From Bacteroidota bacterium (GTDB taxonomy: Bacteria; Bacteroidota; Bacteroidia; Cytophagales; Cyclobacteriaceae): 64,000 bases of DNA. Below the pieces are notes generated by a model, which was given only the letters and a program-made list of their open reading frames with translations, was not told the DNA's origin and made no database searches. The stretch is taken from assembly GCA_016191555.1 (NCBI GenBank), contig JACPVX010000017.1, positions 55,706-119,705 on the forward strand, written 5' to 3'. How positions within the stretch are numbered: position 1 is the stretch's first letter; each line of letters starts with the position of its first letter. Below, in pieces: positions 27,620 to 37,576 of this stretch. A program made the translations under genes and the position numbers.

Positions 27620-28377
27620 TTGCTTTAGGTAGCTCAGGAATCCTTCTACTCATTGTGGGCATTGCCGTTTTTTTAATTACCTACCAAAGGCGGATGTTGA
27701 AAGCCCACAGACGCGAAGAGCAAATCGAAAAAGAACACCAACGGGGCATGATTCAAATGGAATTTGAAAGTCAGGAGGCCGAACGCAAGCGCATTGCTGC
27801 CGACTTGCACGATTCGGTGGGCTCGCTTCTATGGGGTGCAAAATTAACGGCTTCCTATATCGAGCGCTCAGCAGAGGTGAACGAAAAAACAAAACAACTG
27901 CACGATGAATTGATGGATATTCTCGATCAATCCATTACCACCGTCAAACAAATTTCGTGGGAGCTCACACCCGAGGCATTTCAGTACTCGGGATTATCCG
28001 CTTCGGTGGAATCGCTTTGTCGCAGACTGGATGGAAAAAATATGCAGGTAATTTTTGAAGAAACCGACACCCACGTGTGGAAAGGCAAACGCGCGCTGGT
28101 GGTGTATCGCATTATTCAGGAATTGGTCAGTAATAGTATTAAACATAGCCAGGCACAATCATTATGGGTGAAACTTGCGTGGACAGCTACCACGCTGGTG
28201 GTAGATGTAGTGGATGACGGAATTGGTTTTACCATTGAAGAAAAACGCAACGGGGTAGGGTGGTGGAATATCCAACACCGCGCAGATTCCATCAACGCCA
28301 CAATTCAGGTAGGAGAAGTTCCTATGGAACACGGGGCACACATAGTACTACAGGTACCTTTGGATTATGAAGAATAG
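27583..28377 (+). CDS. Sensor histidine kinase (HisKA_3/NarX-like)
   Basis: ERKRIAADLHDSVGSLLWGAKL ... VVDVVDDGIGFTIEEKRNGVGWWNIQHRA. Confidence 0.9.
   Translation: MATLQEGEVISLIALGSSGILLLIVGIAVFLITYQRRMLKAHRREEQIEKEHQRGMIQMEFESQEAERKRIAADLHDSVGSLLWGAKLTASYIERSAEVNEKTKQLHDELMDILDQSITTVKQISWELTPEAFQYSGLSASVESLCRRLDGKNMQVIFEETDTHVWKGKRALVVYRIIQELVSNSIKHSQAQSLWVKLAWTATTLVVDVVDDGIGFTIEEKRNGVGWWNIQHRADSINATIQVGEVPMEHGAHIVLQVPLDYEE
28310..28324. promoter_or_regulatory. Inverted repeat TAGGA-GAAGT-TCCTA
   Basis: Perfect 5-5-5 palindrome within kinase 3' end, about 40 bp upstream of the response regulator ATG. Confidence 0.45.
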
Positions 28378-28996
28378 TCTCACTATTTATATTGCGGATG
28401 ACCACACGGTGGTGCGCAACGCCATGACGCGATTATTGAAAACCTTTGAGCGCATTGGCGAAGTGAAAGATGCCGCCAACGGCAAGGACCTGATCAAACT
28501 GGTAAAAGAAAAAACACCCGATGCCGTGGTGCTGGATATTGAAATGCCCGTGATGGGGGGCATCGACACGGCTCAAAATATAATCAGCCACTTTCCGGAT
28601 GTAAAAATATTGATGCTCACCATGCATACCGAAGAAGCGTTCATCAAGCGACTGATTGATTTAGGCGTGAATGGCTTCCTGGCAAAAACCACCGAGCCCG
28701 AAGAAATGGAGCGCGCCATTTATTCTATTGTGGACAATGACTTTTATAAAGGGGATTTATTGAACACGGCTGCGCTCTCTAAAAAAGTGAACGATCCCAC
28801 GCTGGAGAAGCTCAGCAACAGGGAGTTAGAGATATTAATGCTCATCTGCCAGGAGTACACCCCCGGAGAAATCAGCACGCGCCTGAACATCAGCGAAAAA
28901 ACATTCAACAACCACCGCGCCAGCATCATTGCCAAAACCGGGGCCAAGAATAATATCGGATTATATAAGTATGCCGTTCAGCACGGGTATCTGTGA
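28367..28996 (+). CDS. NarL/FixJ-type (LuxR HTH) response regulator
   Basis: Receiver IYIADDHTVVRNAMTRLLKTF...VVLDIEMPVMGGID; HTH LSNRELEILMLICQEYTPGEISTRLNISEKTFNNHRASI. Confidence 0.92.
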   Translation: MKNSLTIYIADDHTVVRNAMTRLLKTFERIGEVKDAANGKDLIKLVKEKTPDAVVLDIEMPVMGGIDTAQNIISHFPDVKILMLTMHTEEAFIKRLIDLGVNGFLAKTTEPEEMERAIYSIVDNDFYKGDLLNTAALSKKVNDPTLEKLSNRELEILMLICQEYTPGEISTRLNISEKTFNNHRASIIAKTGAKNNIGLYKYAVQHGYL

Positions 28997-29000
28997 TGCA

Positions 29001-29105
29001 GTTAGTCGTTAACAGTTAATAGTTAATGGATAATAGTTAATGGTAAATGGTTAGTAGTTAATCGTTAATCGTTAATTGTTAATGGTTGAGAGCTAATCGT
29101 TAATC
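29001..29105. repeat. 7-bp minisatellite, 15 units of GTTAATN
   Basis: Units stay in strict 7-bp register between convergent stop codons. Confidence 0.9.
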
Positions 29106-29107
29106 AG

Positions 29108-30196
29108 TTACGATTTCTTACCAATCGCCTCCCTCACCTTCGGTGCAATTTTTGTTCCGAAGATTTCGATGGACTTCATGAGCATGTCGTGCGATGGTCC
29201 GCCCACATCCATGTGTGCCGAGAAGCGGGTGAGGCCGAACATCTCGTGTAAGTATAAAATTTTATCGATGGCTTCATTCGCATCGCCAAACAGGTAAGCA
29301 CCTTCCATCGTGCGGCCTTGCTCATATTGACTTCGTGAAAAGGGTCCCCAACCACGGCTCGCACCCACGCGGTTCATCTGCGCAGAGTAAACCGGATAAT
29401 AATAATCCGCAGTTGGTTTGCTGTGGTCGCCAAAGAAGCTGTGCATGTGTACGCCCACTTGTAATTTTTTCGGGTCGTGGCCGAAGTGTTCGTACAACTC
29501 TTTATAGTATTTGAACAACGGTTTGAACTGTTCCGGATTACCGCCAATGATGGCGAACATCACGGGCAATTCTAATTTTGCAGCACGCACTACTGATTCG
29601 GGAGTGCCACCCACGGCCACCCAGATATTCAAATGATTGTTGACGGCTCGTGGTAAGATCTGTTGATTCTGTAAGGCCGCGCGGAATTTTCCTTTCCAGG
29701 TGATGGTATCTTCCTGATTGATCTTCAGCAACAACTCGAGCTTTTCTTCGAACAGCTCGTGGTAGTCGTTGAGATTGTATCCGTACAACGGAAATGATTC
29801 GATAAAACTTCCACGCCCCGCCACCAACTCGGCCCGGCCGTTGCTCAGCTGATCGAGTGTGGCAAAACTTTGGTAGATGCGAACGGGATCGGAAGAGCTG
29901 AGTACAGTTACAGCGCTTCCTAGTTTGATTCGTTTGGTGACCGATGCGGCAGCCGCCAGCACGATCTCCGGCACCGACACGGCATAGTCGGGGCGATGGT
30001 GCTCACCAATTCCAAAGAAATCGATGCCCACTTCATCCATCAGCTTCACTTCTTCGATCAATTCGCGCAAGCGGTCGCCTGCGGAAAGAGGTTTCCCTTG
30101 TTCGTCATAGTGGTTATCGCCAAACATGCCAATGCCTAATTCCATACTTGTTTTTTTATCTACACCCGACAAAGTAACAAGATTATTAGTTCCCAC
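29108..30196 (-). CDS. LLM class flavin-dependent oxidoreductase (luciferase-like)
   Basis: MELGIGMFGDNHYDEQG...FFGIGEHHRPDYAVSVPEIVLAAAASVTKRIKLGSAVTVLSSSDPVRIYQSFATLDQLSNGRAEL. Confidence 0.9.
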   Translation of the reverse strand: MGTNNLVTLSGVDKKTSMELGIGMFGDNHYDEQGKPLSAGDRLRELIEEVKLMDEVGIDFFGIGEHHRPDYAVSVPEIVLAAAASVTKRIKLGSAVTVLSSSDPVRIYQSFATLDQLSNGRAELVAGRGSFIESFPLYGYNLNDYHELFEEKLELLLKINQEDTITWKGKFRAALQNQQILPRAVNNHLNIWVAVGGTPESVVRAAKLELPVMFAIIGGNPEQFKPLFKYYKELYEHFGHDPKKLQVGVHMHSFFGDHSKPTADYYYPVYSAQMNRVGASRGWGPFSRSQYEQGRTMEGAYLFGDANEAIDKILYLHEMFGLTRFSAHMDVGGPSHDMLMKSIEIFGTKIAPKVREAIGKKS

Positions 30197-30292
30197 TTCA
30201 AAAGTGAGATTTCAATCGCCCAAGACTTATTCCAAGCCCCCGGGGCGAAAAAAGTATCGTGTTATTTAGTTAGTTTTACGCCCAAATCTGAA

Positions 30293-32737
30293 ATGGCAGA
30301 AAATACCTACAAGTCGAATACATTCAAGAAGCCCGAGAAGGAGAAGAAGCCAAAGGCGGCTAAATCCAAAATGAAGTTCAACTTCTCGTTTTTTCAAGAC
30401 CCTCGCTTCGCTCTGGCATGTGGTTTTTTCCTGATGATTGTGGGCATTTACCTGTTCACCGCGTTTTTCTCCTATTTATTTACCGGCAAGGCCGACCAAA
30501 GTGTGGTAGAGGCCCTGTGGAATTCCAGTCTGATCGAGTCAGGCAAGGAAGCCGAAAACTGGCTGGGATTGTATGGCGCGGTAACCTCGCACTACCTGAT
30601 TTTCAAGTGGATGGGCATCTCTGCCTTTTTCATGCCACCCATTTTATTTTTGCTGGGATTTAAATTGGTTTTCAAGCGCGAGCTGTTGCCGATTTTCTCG
30701 GTATTTATACTCTCGGTTTTTGCCGGACTGTGGTTGAGTTTGCTGTTGGGCTACCTCACGCACATCATGGTAGGCGTAAACGAAGTGAGCTTCTTAAGTG
30801 GTGGTCTTGGCTATGAATTGGCCAAGCTATCGGACGGACTTTTCGGCATCGGCACGTTCCTGATCTTAGTATTATCGCTATTTATCTTTATCATCTACTT
30901 CTTCAACGTTACCGCCATCAACGCTTTTCAGGTGAAAGATCCGAAGCCGATGGGCAACGATGCGTTGGTGCCTCCGGTGCCGGTAGGGGATGATCTCAAA
31001 CCAACGTACACCGATGACCGCGATCATTGGCCCACGCAGGCAGAAGATGAGCCGGAGCCGGTGTTGCTGGTGAAGACGCCCGAAGACGTGAAGCCCGCCA
31101 TTCCGGAAATTCAGTTGGAGGTAGAACCTCCGCATGTAGAGAAGGATGAGCCGCTGTTCACCATCGAAGAACCGAAAGAAGACACCGAAGTATTGGCAGA
31201 GAAGTTGGTGGAAGCACAAGGTCTCTATGATCCTACGTTGGAGTTGAGCCATTATAAGTTTCCGCCCATCGACTTGCTGAATGAATATGAAGTAGGAAAG
31301 GTGCAGGTGTCGCAGGAAGAATTGAATCAGAACAAAGACAAGATTCTGGCTACGCTCACCAACTTTAAGATTGGTATACAAAGTATCAAAGCGACCATCG
31401 GGCCTACCGTAACGCTCTACGAAATTGTTCCTGAAGCCGGTATCAAAATATCGCGCATCAAAAACCTAGAAGACGACATCGCCTTGAGTTTGTCGGCACT
31501 CGGTATTCGTATCATCGCCCCGATCCCCGGCAAGGGTACCATTGGTATTGAGGTGCCAAATAAAAACAGAGAGATGGTGAGCATCCGCTCCGTGCTGGCA
31601 TCCGAGCGATTCCAAAAATCAGATAAAGATTTGCCGATTGCCATCGGAAAGACCATCTCGAATGAGTTGATGGTAATTGACCTGGCGAAAATGCCCCACT
31701 TGCTGGTAGCAGGTGCCACAGGTCAGGGTAAATCAGTAGGATTAAATGTGATCCTGACTTCTTTATTATACAAGATGCATCCGAGCCAACTCAAATTTGT
31801 GTTGGTCGATCCGAAGAAAGTAGAGATGTCGCTGTTCAGCAAAATTGAACGCCATTATCTGGCGAAGTTGCCGAATAGCGAAGAAGCAATTATCACCGAT
31901 ACCAAGAAGGTGGTGTACACACTCAATTCATTATGTATTGAGATGGAAAACCGCTACGAGATTTTGAAAGATGCGGGTGCCCGTAACCTGAAAGAATACA
32001 ACGCCAAATTCATTTCGCGTAAGCTGAATCCGAAAGAGGGCCATCGTTTCCTTCCATACATTGTGTTGGTGATTGATGAGTTGGCCGACTTGATGATGAC
32101 GGCCGGTAAGGAAGTGGAAACACCCATTGCACGCTTGGCGCAGCTGGCGCGCGCGATTGGTATTCACCTGGTGGTGGCTACGCAGCGACCTTCGGTAAAC
32201 GTTATTACCGGTGTGATCAAAGCCAACTTCCCCGCACGCTTGTCGTTCCGCGTGACGTCTAAAGTAGACTCACGTACGATTTTAGATTCGGGCGGTGCCG
32301 ATCAATTGGTGGGCATGGGAGATATGTTGTTGTCGTTGGGTTCGGATGTGATTCGTTTGCAAAGTCCGTTTGTGGATACCCCGGAGATTGAGAAAGTTTG
32401 CGAATATATTGGTTCACAACGCGGCTATGATTCGGCTTATATGCTGCCGGAATTTGAGGGCGAAGACGATGGTGGGGTAAGTTCGGTGGATTTATCGGAG
32501 CGCGATGCCTTGTTTGAGGAGGCTGCCCGCCTGATTGTAATGCACCAGCAGGGAAGTACTTCGCTGATTCAGCGGAAGCTAAAACTGGGCTACAACCGCG
32601 CAGGGCGCTTAATAGACCAATTGGAGGCCGCTAAAATCGTAGGGCCGTTTGAGGGATCGAAAGCCCGTGAAGTTTTAGTGAAGGATGAGATAAGTTTGGA
32701 ACAATTATTGAATGAATTAAAGGAAAGACATAGTTAA
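30293..32737 (+). CDS. ftsK: DNA translocase FtsK
   Basis: 4-TM N-terminus, HLLVAGATGQGKSVGLNVILTSLL, VIDELADLMM, C-terminal gamma winged-helix domain. Confidence 0.93.
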   Translation: MAENTYKSNTFKKPEKEKKPKAAKSKMKFNFSFFQDPRFALACGFFLMIVGIYLFTAFFSYLFTGKADQSVVEALWNSSLIESGKEAENWLGLYGAVTSHYLIFKWMGISAFFMPPILFLLGFKLVFKRELLPIFSVFILSVFAGLWLSLLLGYLTHIMVGVNEVSFLSGGLGYELAKLSDGLFGIGTFLILVLSLFIFIIYFFNVTAINAFQVKDPKPMGNDALVPPVPVGDDLKPTYTDDRDHWPTQAEDEPEPVLLVKTPEDVKPAIPEIQLEVEPPHVEKDEPLFTIEEPKEDTEVLAEKLVEAQGLYDPTLELSHYKFPPIDLLNEYEVGKVQVSQEELNQNKDKILATLTNFKIGIQSIKATIGPTVTLYEIVPEAGIKISRIKNLEDDIALSLSALGIRIIAPIPGKGTIGIEVPNKNREMVSIRSVLASERFQKSDKDLPIAIGKTISNELMVIDLAKMPHLLVAGATGQGKSVGLNVILTSLLYKMHPSQLKFVLVDPKKVEMSLFSKIERHYLAKLPNSEEAIITDTKKVVYTLNSLCIEMENRYEILKDAGARNLKEYNAKFISRKLNPKEGHRFLPYIVLVIDELADLMMTAGKEVETPIARLAQLARAIGIHLVVATQRPSVNVITGVIKANFPARLSFRVTSKVDSRTILDSGGADQLVGMGDMLLSLGSDVIRLQSPFVDTPEIEKVCEYIGSQRGYDSAYMLPEFEGEDDGGVSSVDLSERDALFEEAARLIVMHQQGSTSLIQRKLKLGYNRAGRLIDQLEAAKIVGPFEGSKAREVLVKDEISLEQLLNELKERHS

Positions 32738-32743
32738 TATTTT

Positions 32744-33388
32744 ATGACAATCACGAAAAAATTAGTTTTTGCAGCCCTTTTCAGCTTTGGAACCCTTTCC
32801 GGCTATGCCCAATACGACCCCAACGCGCTGGAAATTTTGGAGGCCATGAGCAAAAAATATAAAGCCATCCCCGCTTTTGAAGCCAACCTGACTTCCACGC
32901 TGGTGAACGAATCAGAAGGCATTAAAGAAGAATTTAAGGGAAAGATCACCGTGAAAGGCGAGAAGTTTAAGCTGGAGCTGGAAGACCAGGTGATTATTAA
33001 TAATGGCACCACGGTGTGGACCTATTTGCCATCCGCGAAAGAAGTGACGATCGATAACTTCGATCCGAAGTCGGATGATATTAATCCCATCAAGATTTTT
33101 GATATCTATAAGAAGGGATTTAAGTATTTATATCTGGGCGACAAGACAGAGCCCGGAAATGATGAGGTGGATTTAGTGCCCGAAAAGAAAAATGCACAGT
33201 ACTTCAAAATCAAGATGATAATTTCAAAGAAAGACAGAAGCATTCAAAGCTGGACGATGTTTGATAAATCGGGCAACCGTTACAAATACATTATCACGAA
33301 GTTCGTGCCCAATGCCAAGGTGGATGATGCATTCTTTAACTTTGATTTAGCAAAACATCCTGGTGTTATTCCAACCGATGTTCGGTAA
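32744..33388 (+). CDS. LolA-like outer membrane lipoprotein carrier
   Basis: Signal peptide; KAIPAFEANLTSTLVNESEGIKEEFKGKITVKGEKFKLELEDQVIINNGTTVWTYLPSAKEVTI. Confidence 0.85.
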   Translation: MTITKKLVFAALFSFGTLSGYAQYDPNALEILEAMSKKYKAIPAFEANLTSTLVNESEGIKEEFKGKITVKGEKFKLELEDQVIINNGTTVWTYLPSAKEVTIDNFDPKSDDINPIKIFDIYKKGFKYLYLGDKTEPGNDEVDLVPEKKNAQYFKIKMIISKKDRSIQSWTMFDKSGNRYKYIITKFVPNAKVDDAFFNFDLAKHPGVIPTDVR

Positions 33389-33415
33389 TAATCGCCACAA
33401 TATTAAGTAACAAAG

Positions 33416-33438
33416 AGTCGGGGCATCCCGACTTTTTT
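33416..33438 (+). terminator. Rho-independent terminator
   Basis: AGTCGGG GCAT CCCGACT TTTTT. Confidence 0.85.
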
Positions 33439-33454
33439 ATTTTAACTTAGCCTC

Positions 33455-34273
33455 ATGACGCGACAACAACTGTTTGAACAAATCCAGAAGAAGCAATCGT
33501 ACTTGTGTGTAGGTCTGGATACAGATTTAGGTAAGATTCCGCCCCACCTGCTATCGACCGAAGATCCGATCTTTGAATTTAACAAGCAGATCATCGATGC
33601 TACCAAAGATTATTGTGTGGCCTACAAACCCAACACCGCTTTTTACGAAGCGCTGGGCGCGAAAGGGTGGGCGAGTTTGGAGCGTACGTTAAACTATATT
33701 CCCAGCGAATGTTTTACTATTGCCGATGCGAAGCGCGGAGATATTGGCAATACTTCGGCCCTGTATGCCAAAGCATTTTTTGAACAAATGAATTTTGATG
33801 CGCTCACCGTGGCCCCGTATATGGGAGAAGATTCGGTGAAACCGTTTTTAGATTTTCAGGATAAGTGGGTGATTTTGTTGGTACACACTTCCAACAGTGG
33901 CAGCCACGATTTTCAATTGTTGGAAACACTGGATGGAAAGTATGTTTTTCAGGAGGTGTTGTATGCCTCACAACGTTGGGCAACAGCGGACCAGATGATG
34001 TATGTGGTAGGAGCTACCCACGCGGATAAAATTGGTGCCATCCGCGGATTGGCGCCCGATCATTTCTTTCTGGTGCCGGGCGTAGGCGCACAAGGGGGTG
34101 ACCTCGAGGCGGTGTCGCATGCCGGAATGAATGCGCAGTGTGGTTTGCTGGTGAATTCATCCCGCGCGATTATCTATGCTTCCTCCGGAAAAGATTTTGC
34201 GGAAGCCGCCGGGCGCGAGGCGCAGAAGATCCAGCAGGAGATGAAAGAGTATTTGCGCAAGTATTTGCACTAG
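33455..34273 (+). CDS. pyrF: Orotidine 5'-phosphate decarboxylase
   Basis: [48 protein letters not shown]. Confidence 0.92.
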   Translation: MTRQQLFEQIQKKQSYLCVGLDTDLGKIPPHLLSTEDPIFEFNKQIIDATKDYCVAYKPNTAFYEALGAKGWASLERTLNYIPSECFTIADAKRGDIGNTSALYAKAFFEQMNFDALTVAPYMGEDSVKPFLDFQDKWVILLVHTSNSGSHDFQLLETLDGKYVFQEVLYASQRWATADQMMYVVGATHADKIGAIRGLAPDHFFLVPGVGAQGGDLEAVSHAGMNAQCGLLVNSSRAIIYASSGKDFAEAAGREAQKIQQEMKEYLRKYLH

Positions 34274-34393
34274 GTTAACCGTTATAAATTCAGATATTTG
34301 TTTTACAGGCATTTAAATTTCAAAGTTCCCCTCTTGTATTTCTTCGTGCCTTGGTGCCTTTGTGGTTAATAAAAAGCAACTAAGTAGTATACG

Positions 34394-35668
34394 ATGAACG
34401 AATCCTTTCTTCACTACGTATGGCAATTTCAGTACTTCGATAAGAATGATTTGCGCACCGCAGAAGGAGAGGAGCTGACGATTTTTAAAACCGGATCATA
34501 CAATACCGATGCAGGGCCTGATTTTCTGCAGGCAAAAATTAAAATCGATCAACTGGAATGGGCAGGCAGTGTAGAACTGCATATCCAATCTTCGGATTGG
34601 CTGGCGCACCAACATACCGGCGATGGTGCCTATGAGAATGTTATTCTCCACGTGGTGTGGGAAGACAATCAACCCATTATGCGCACGGACGGAACGGCCA
34701 TTCCTACCCTCGAATTAAAACACCGCGTCAGCAAAGAACTGTGGAGCAAATACACGAAGCTGGTGAACAGCACGATGAATATCGCATGTCAGTCTTCGTT
34801 TAGTGATGTAGCGTCTATCACTAAACTTTCCATGCTCGAACAGGCGATGATGAGGCGCTTCGAATGCAAAGCCAATGAAGTAAAAAAACTGCTCCACGAA
34901 AATCAGGGAGATTGGGAAGAAGCCACCTACCAATGGCTGGCCCGCTGTTTTGGGTTTAAGATTAATTCGGAGCCTTTTTTTCTGTTGGCGAAAGCATTGC
35001 CCTATAAAATCATTCGCAAGCATGCGAATAACTTGCTGCAAATAGAAGCTTTGTTGTTTGGCCAGGCCGGCATGCTGGAAACCAAAACAAAGCATGAGTA
35101 TATTACCGCCTTGTTTAAAGAATATCAATTTCTCAGTGCCAAGTATACGCTTGCCGATTCAAAACTGAATCCGGCACAATGGAAATTTTTGCGCTTGCGT
35201 CCTGCTAATTTTCCCACGTTACGAATTGCACAGTTTGCTAATTTGTTGCAAAGCCAAAGCGGATTGTTTTCTCAAATCATAGAAGGCACCAAAGAGCAAT
35301 GGAAATTGTTGCTGGATACCAATCCTTCAGATTATTGGCAAACCCATTATCATTTTGCGAAACCATCCAAGCGACAAGAACATGCTTTGGGCGAAGAGAG
35401 TAAATTCGTGTTGATGATCAACGCGGTGATTCCGATATTGGTAGCCTACGGCAAACAAACCGATAATGATGCGTTGCTGGAGAAAGCCATCCACTGGTTG
35501 CAGGCCCTGCCCGCGGAAAAGAACAAGATCATTTCGTATTGGAATTCATTGGGCTTGCAGGTGGAATCCGCTTTTGATTCGCAGGCGCTGATTGAACAAT
35601 ACAATCATTATTGCACGAATCGACAATGTCTCAACTGTGCGGTAGGCACATCACTGATAAAACCATGA
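34394..35668 (+). CDS. DUF2851 family protein
   Basis: FLHYVWQFQYFDKNDLRTAEGEELTIFKTGSYNTDAGPDFLQAKIKI...GSVELHIQSSDW. Confidence 0.85.
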   Translation: MNESFLHYVWQFQYFDKNDLRTAEGEELTIFKTGSYNTDAGPDFLQAKIKIDQLEWAGSVELHIQSSDWLAHQHTGDGAYENVILHVVWEDNQPIMRTDGTAIPTLELKHRVSKELWSKYTKLVNSTMNIACQSSFSDVASITKLSMLEQAMMRRFECKANEVKKLLHENQGDWEEATYQWLARCFGFKINSEPFFLLAKALPYKIIRKHANNLLQIEALLFGQAGMLETKTKHEYITALFKEYQFLSAKYTLADSKLNPAQWKFLRLRPANFPTLRIAQFANLLQSQSGLFSQIIEGTKEQWKLLLDTNPSDYWQTHYHFAKPSKRQEHALGEESKFVLMINAVIPILVAYGKQTDNDALLEKAIHWLQALPAEKNKIISYWNSLGLQVESAFDSQALIEQYNHYCTNRQCLNCAVGTSLIKP

Positions 35669-36918
35669 TGCTGCTCCACACTATTCTTATTCTAGGCTTC
35701 GTCTACCTTTTCTATAGGCAGTTGGGAAAAGAACAACCCATTTTGTTTTCGTTTGCATTTATCAGCAAGGTGGCAGGCGCTGTCTTGTTAGGTTATTATT
35801 ATTTGCACTACGCTCCGGCCAATGATACGTGGAGTTTTTTTCAAATGGGCTGCGAGGTGGCAGACCTGGCGCGAACAGATCTAAGCGCTTATGTTGATTT
35901 TGTTTTTACCGGTCAGTACAAGGCTACCGTTACACACTGGTTGTACTTTGAAGACCGCACTTCGGCCATGGTCAAGTTCATTAGTTTCTTTTGCTGGATT
36001 GGCGGTAACAACTATTGGGTTTGTGCGCTTTACTTTTCATTGATTTCATTTCTGTCTAGTTGGTACCTCTATTTCCAAATCAAAAATTCAAAAGAAGAAT
36101 ATGCCAATGGAGCAGCTGTAGCTCTTTTCTTTATACCCTCCGTTGTCTTTTGGGGATCTGGAATTGTGAAAGAGACATTGGCATTGGCGGGTCTTCTTTA
36201 TCTCACCGCCCTTTTTGTGCGATGGGCAACGGGCAAAAGATTGGTGTGGTGGCATGGGGCATTGGTTATTCCCGCTTTGTTTTTCACCTGGGTATTTAAA
36301 TACTATTGGCTGGCGGTATTTATGGCGGTACTTATTCCTACGGTGATCTTACTCTTTGTGGCACGGAAAAAAGCGTTGGCTACGTGGCAATGGATCGGTG
36401 GGTGGTCAGTTATTTTTATTGTTCTGGTGGCCATTGGCTCGTTGGCGCATCCTAATTTTTACCTGAGCCGAATCCTATTAGTGGTGGTTGCCAACCACGA
36501 CAAATATGTAGAGTTGTCATCCCCCGATAATGTGATTCACTATTCGAATCTCGAGCCGACTGTAGCGAGTATTTTGAAGAACAGTCCGCTGGCTTTTGTC
36601 TCTGGATTGTTCCGTCCATTCGTTTGGGAGGCAAAAAATCCTTCCGCTTTGATGGCTTCCCTTGAAACCTTCATGATTTTGTTACTCACCATTTCATTTC
36701 TATTCACATTACGAAAGAAAATTAACATTCAGGTAATTTTTCCCTTGCTGGTGTACAGCGCAACCCTTTGCATATTCTTAGCATTGTCTACACCCAACTT
36801 TGGGACGCTTTCCCGCTACCGTATTGGCTTCCTACCTTTCTTTATCTTCGTGGCTGTTCAGGGCAATCCATTCATCGATTATTTTGTAAAACGCATTTCT
36901 TTTTTAAAAAAGAGGTGA
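35665..36918 (+). CDS. Polytopic membrane protein of unknown function
   Basis: About 10 hydrophobic helices; 4-bp overlap with upstream stop. Confidence 0.65.
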   Translation: MMLLHTILILGFVYLFYRQLGKEQPILFSFAFISKVAGAVLLGYYYLHYAPANDTWSFFQMGCEVADLARTDLSAYVDFVFTGQYKATVTHWLYFEDRTSAMVKFISFFCWIGGNNYWVCALYFSLISFLSSWYLYFQIKNSKEEYANGAAVALFFIPSVVFWGSGIVKETLALAGLLYLTALFVRWATGKRLVWWHGALVIPALFFTWVFKYYWLAVFMAVLIPTVILLFVARKKALATWQWIGGWSVIFIVLVAIGSLAHPNFYLSRILLVVVANHDKYVELSSPDNVIHYSNLEPTVASILKNSPLAFVSGLFRPFVWEAKNPSALMASLETFMILLLTISFLFTLRKKINIQVIFPLLVYSATLCIFLALSTPNFGTLSRYRIGFLPFFIFVAVQGNPFIDYFVKRISFLKKR

Positions 36919-36940
36919 GGGCTTTGATTAACTTTGGCCC

Positions 36941-37576
36941 ATGGAGAATCCGGTAATTATTTTTGGTGCCAATGCACTCGGCCGCACGGCTAAAGAGATT
37001 TTTGAAAGCAATGAAGTGGTAGTATATGGTTTCTTAGACGATGACAAGAAACTTCACAAAACCGAATTGGATGAAGTAGTGGTGTTGGGCGATACCGATG
37101 ACGATGGTTTCTTAAAACTAATTGGTAAAAAGTGCGAAGCCTTCATTGCGCTGGATGATATCAAGCTTCGAAAGAACCTGGTGAACATGCTGAAAGAAGT
37201 GCGCCATGTGCAGCCGGTCAACGCCATTCACGCGAAGACCACCATTTCCGCTCGCGCTTCATTGGGTCATGGCAACTTTATTGATTACGGCAGTTACCTC
37301 GGAGCGGGCACCACCATCGGAAGTTATTGCCTTATCCACGCGAATGTTATTCTTGGTGCCGAGGCAAAATTGGGCGATCATGTGCAAGTGGGTGTGGGCA
37401 GCAACATCAATTCGAATGTGACTATTGAAGACGAAGTGTTTATTGGATCGGGCGTAACCATTGTATCGGGTGTTACCATTGGCAAGGGAGCACGCGTGGG
37501 AGCCGGATCGGTTGTGATTGCTCCGGTGAAAGCAGGAGAAACTGTTTTTGGAAACCCCGCCCAAAAGATAAAATAA
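36941..37576 (+). CDS. NeuD-type sugar O-acyltransferase (left-handed beta-helix)
   Basis: VIIFGANALGRTAKEIFE; hexapeptide repeats GHGNFIDYGSYLGAGTTIGSYCLIHANVILGAEAKLGDHVQVG. Confidence 0.85.
   Translation: MENPVIIFGANALGRTAKEIFESNEVVVYGFLDDDKKLHKTELDEVVVLGDTDDDGFLKLIGKKCEAFIALDDIKLRKNLVNMLKEVRHVQPVNAIHAKTTISARASLGHGNFIDYGSYLGAGTTIGSYCLIHANVILGAEAKLGDHVQVGVGSNINSNVTIEDEVFIGSGVTIVSGVTIGKGARVGAGSVVIAPVKAGETVFGNPAQKIK

Noticed and set aside
29001-29105. CRISPR or tRNA-like element
   Set aside because: Pure 7-bp tandem repeat, no spacers or cloverleaf
30878-31381. 167-aa minus-strand ORF
   Set aside because: Antisense shadow of ftsK
35611-35664. Long overlap between DUF2851 gene and membrane protein
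   Set aside because: A better ATG at 35665 gives a normal 4-bp overlap
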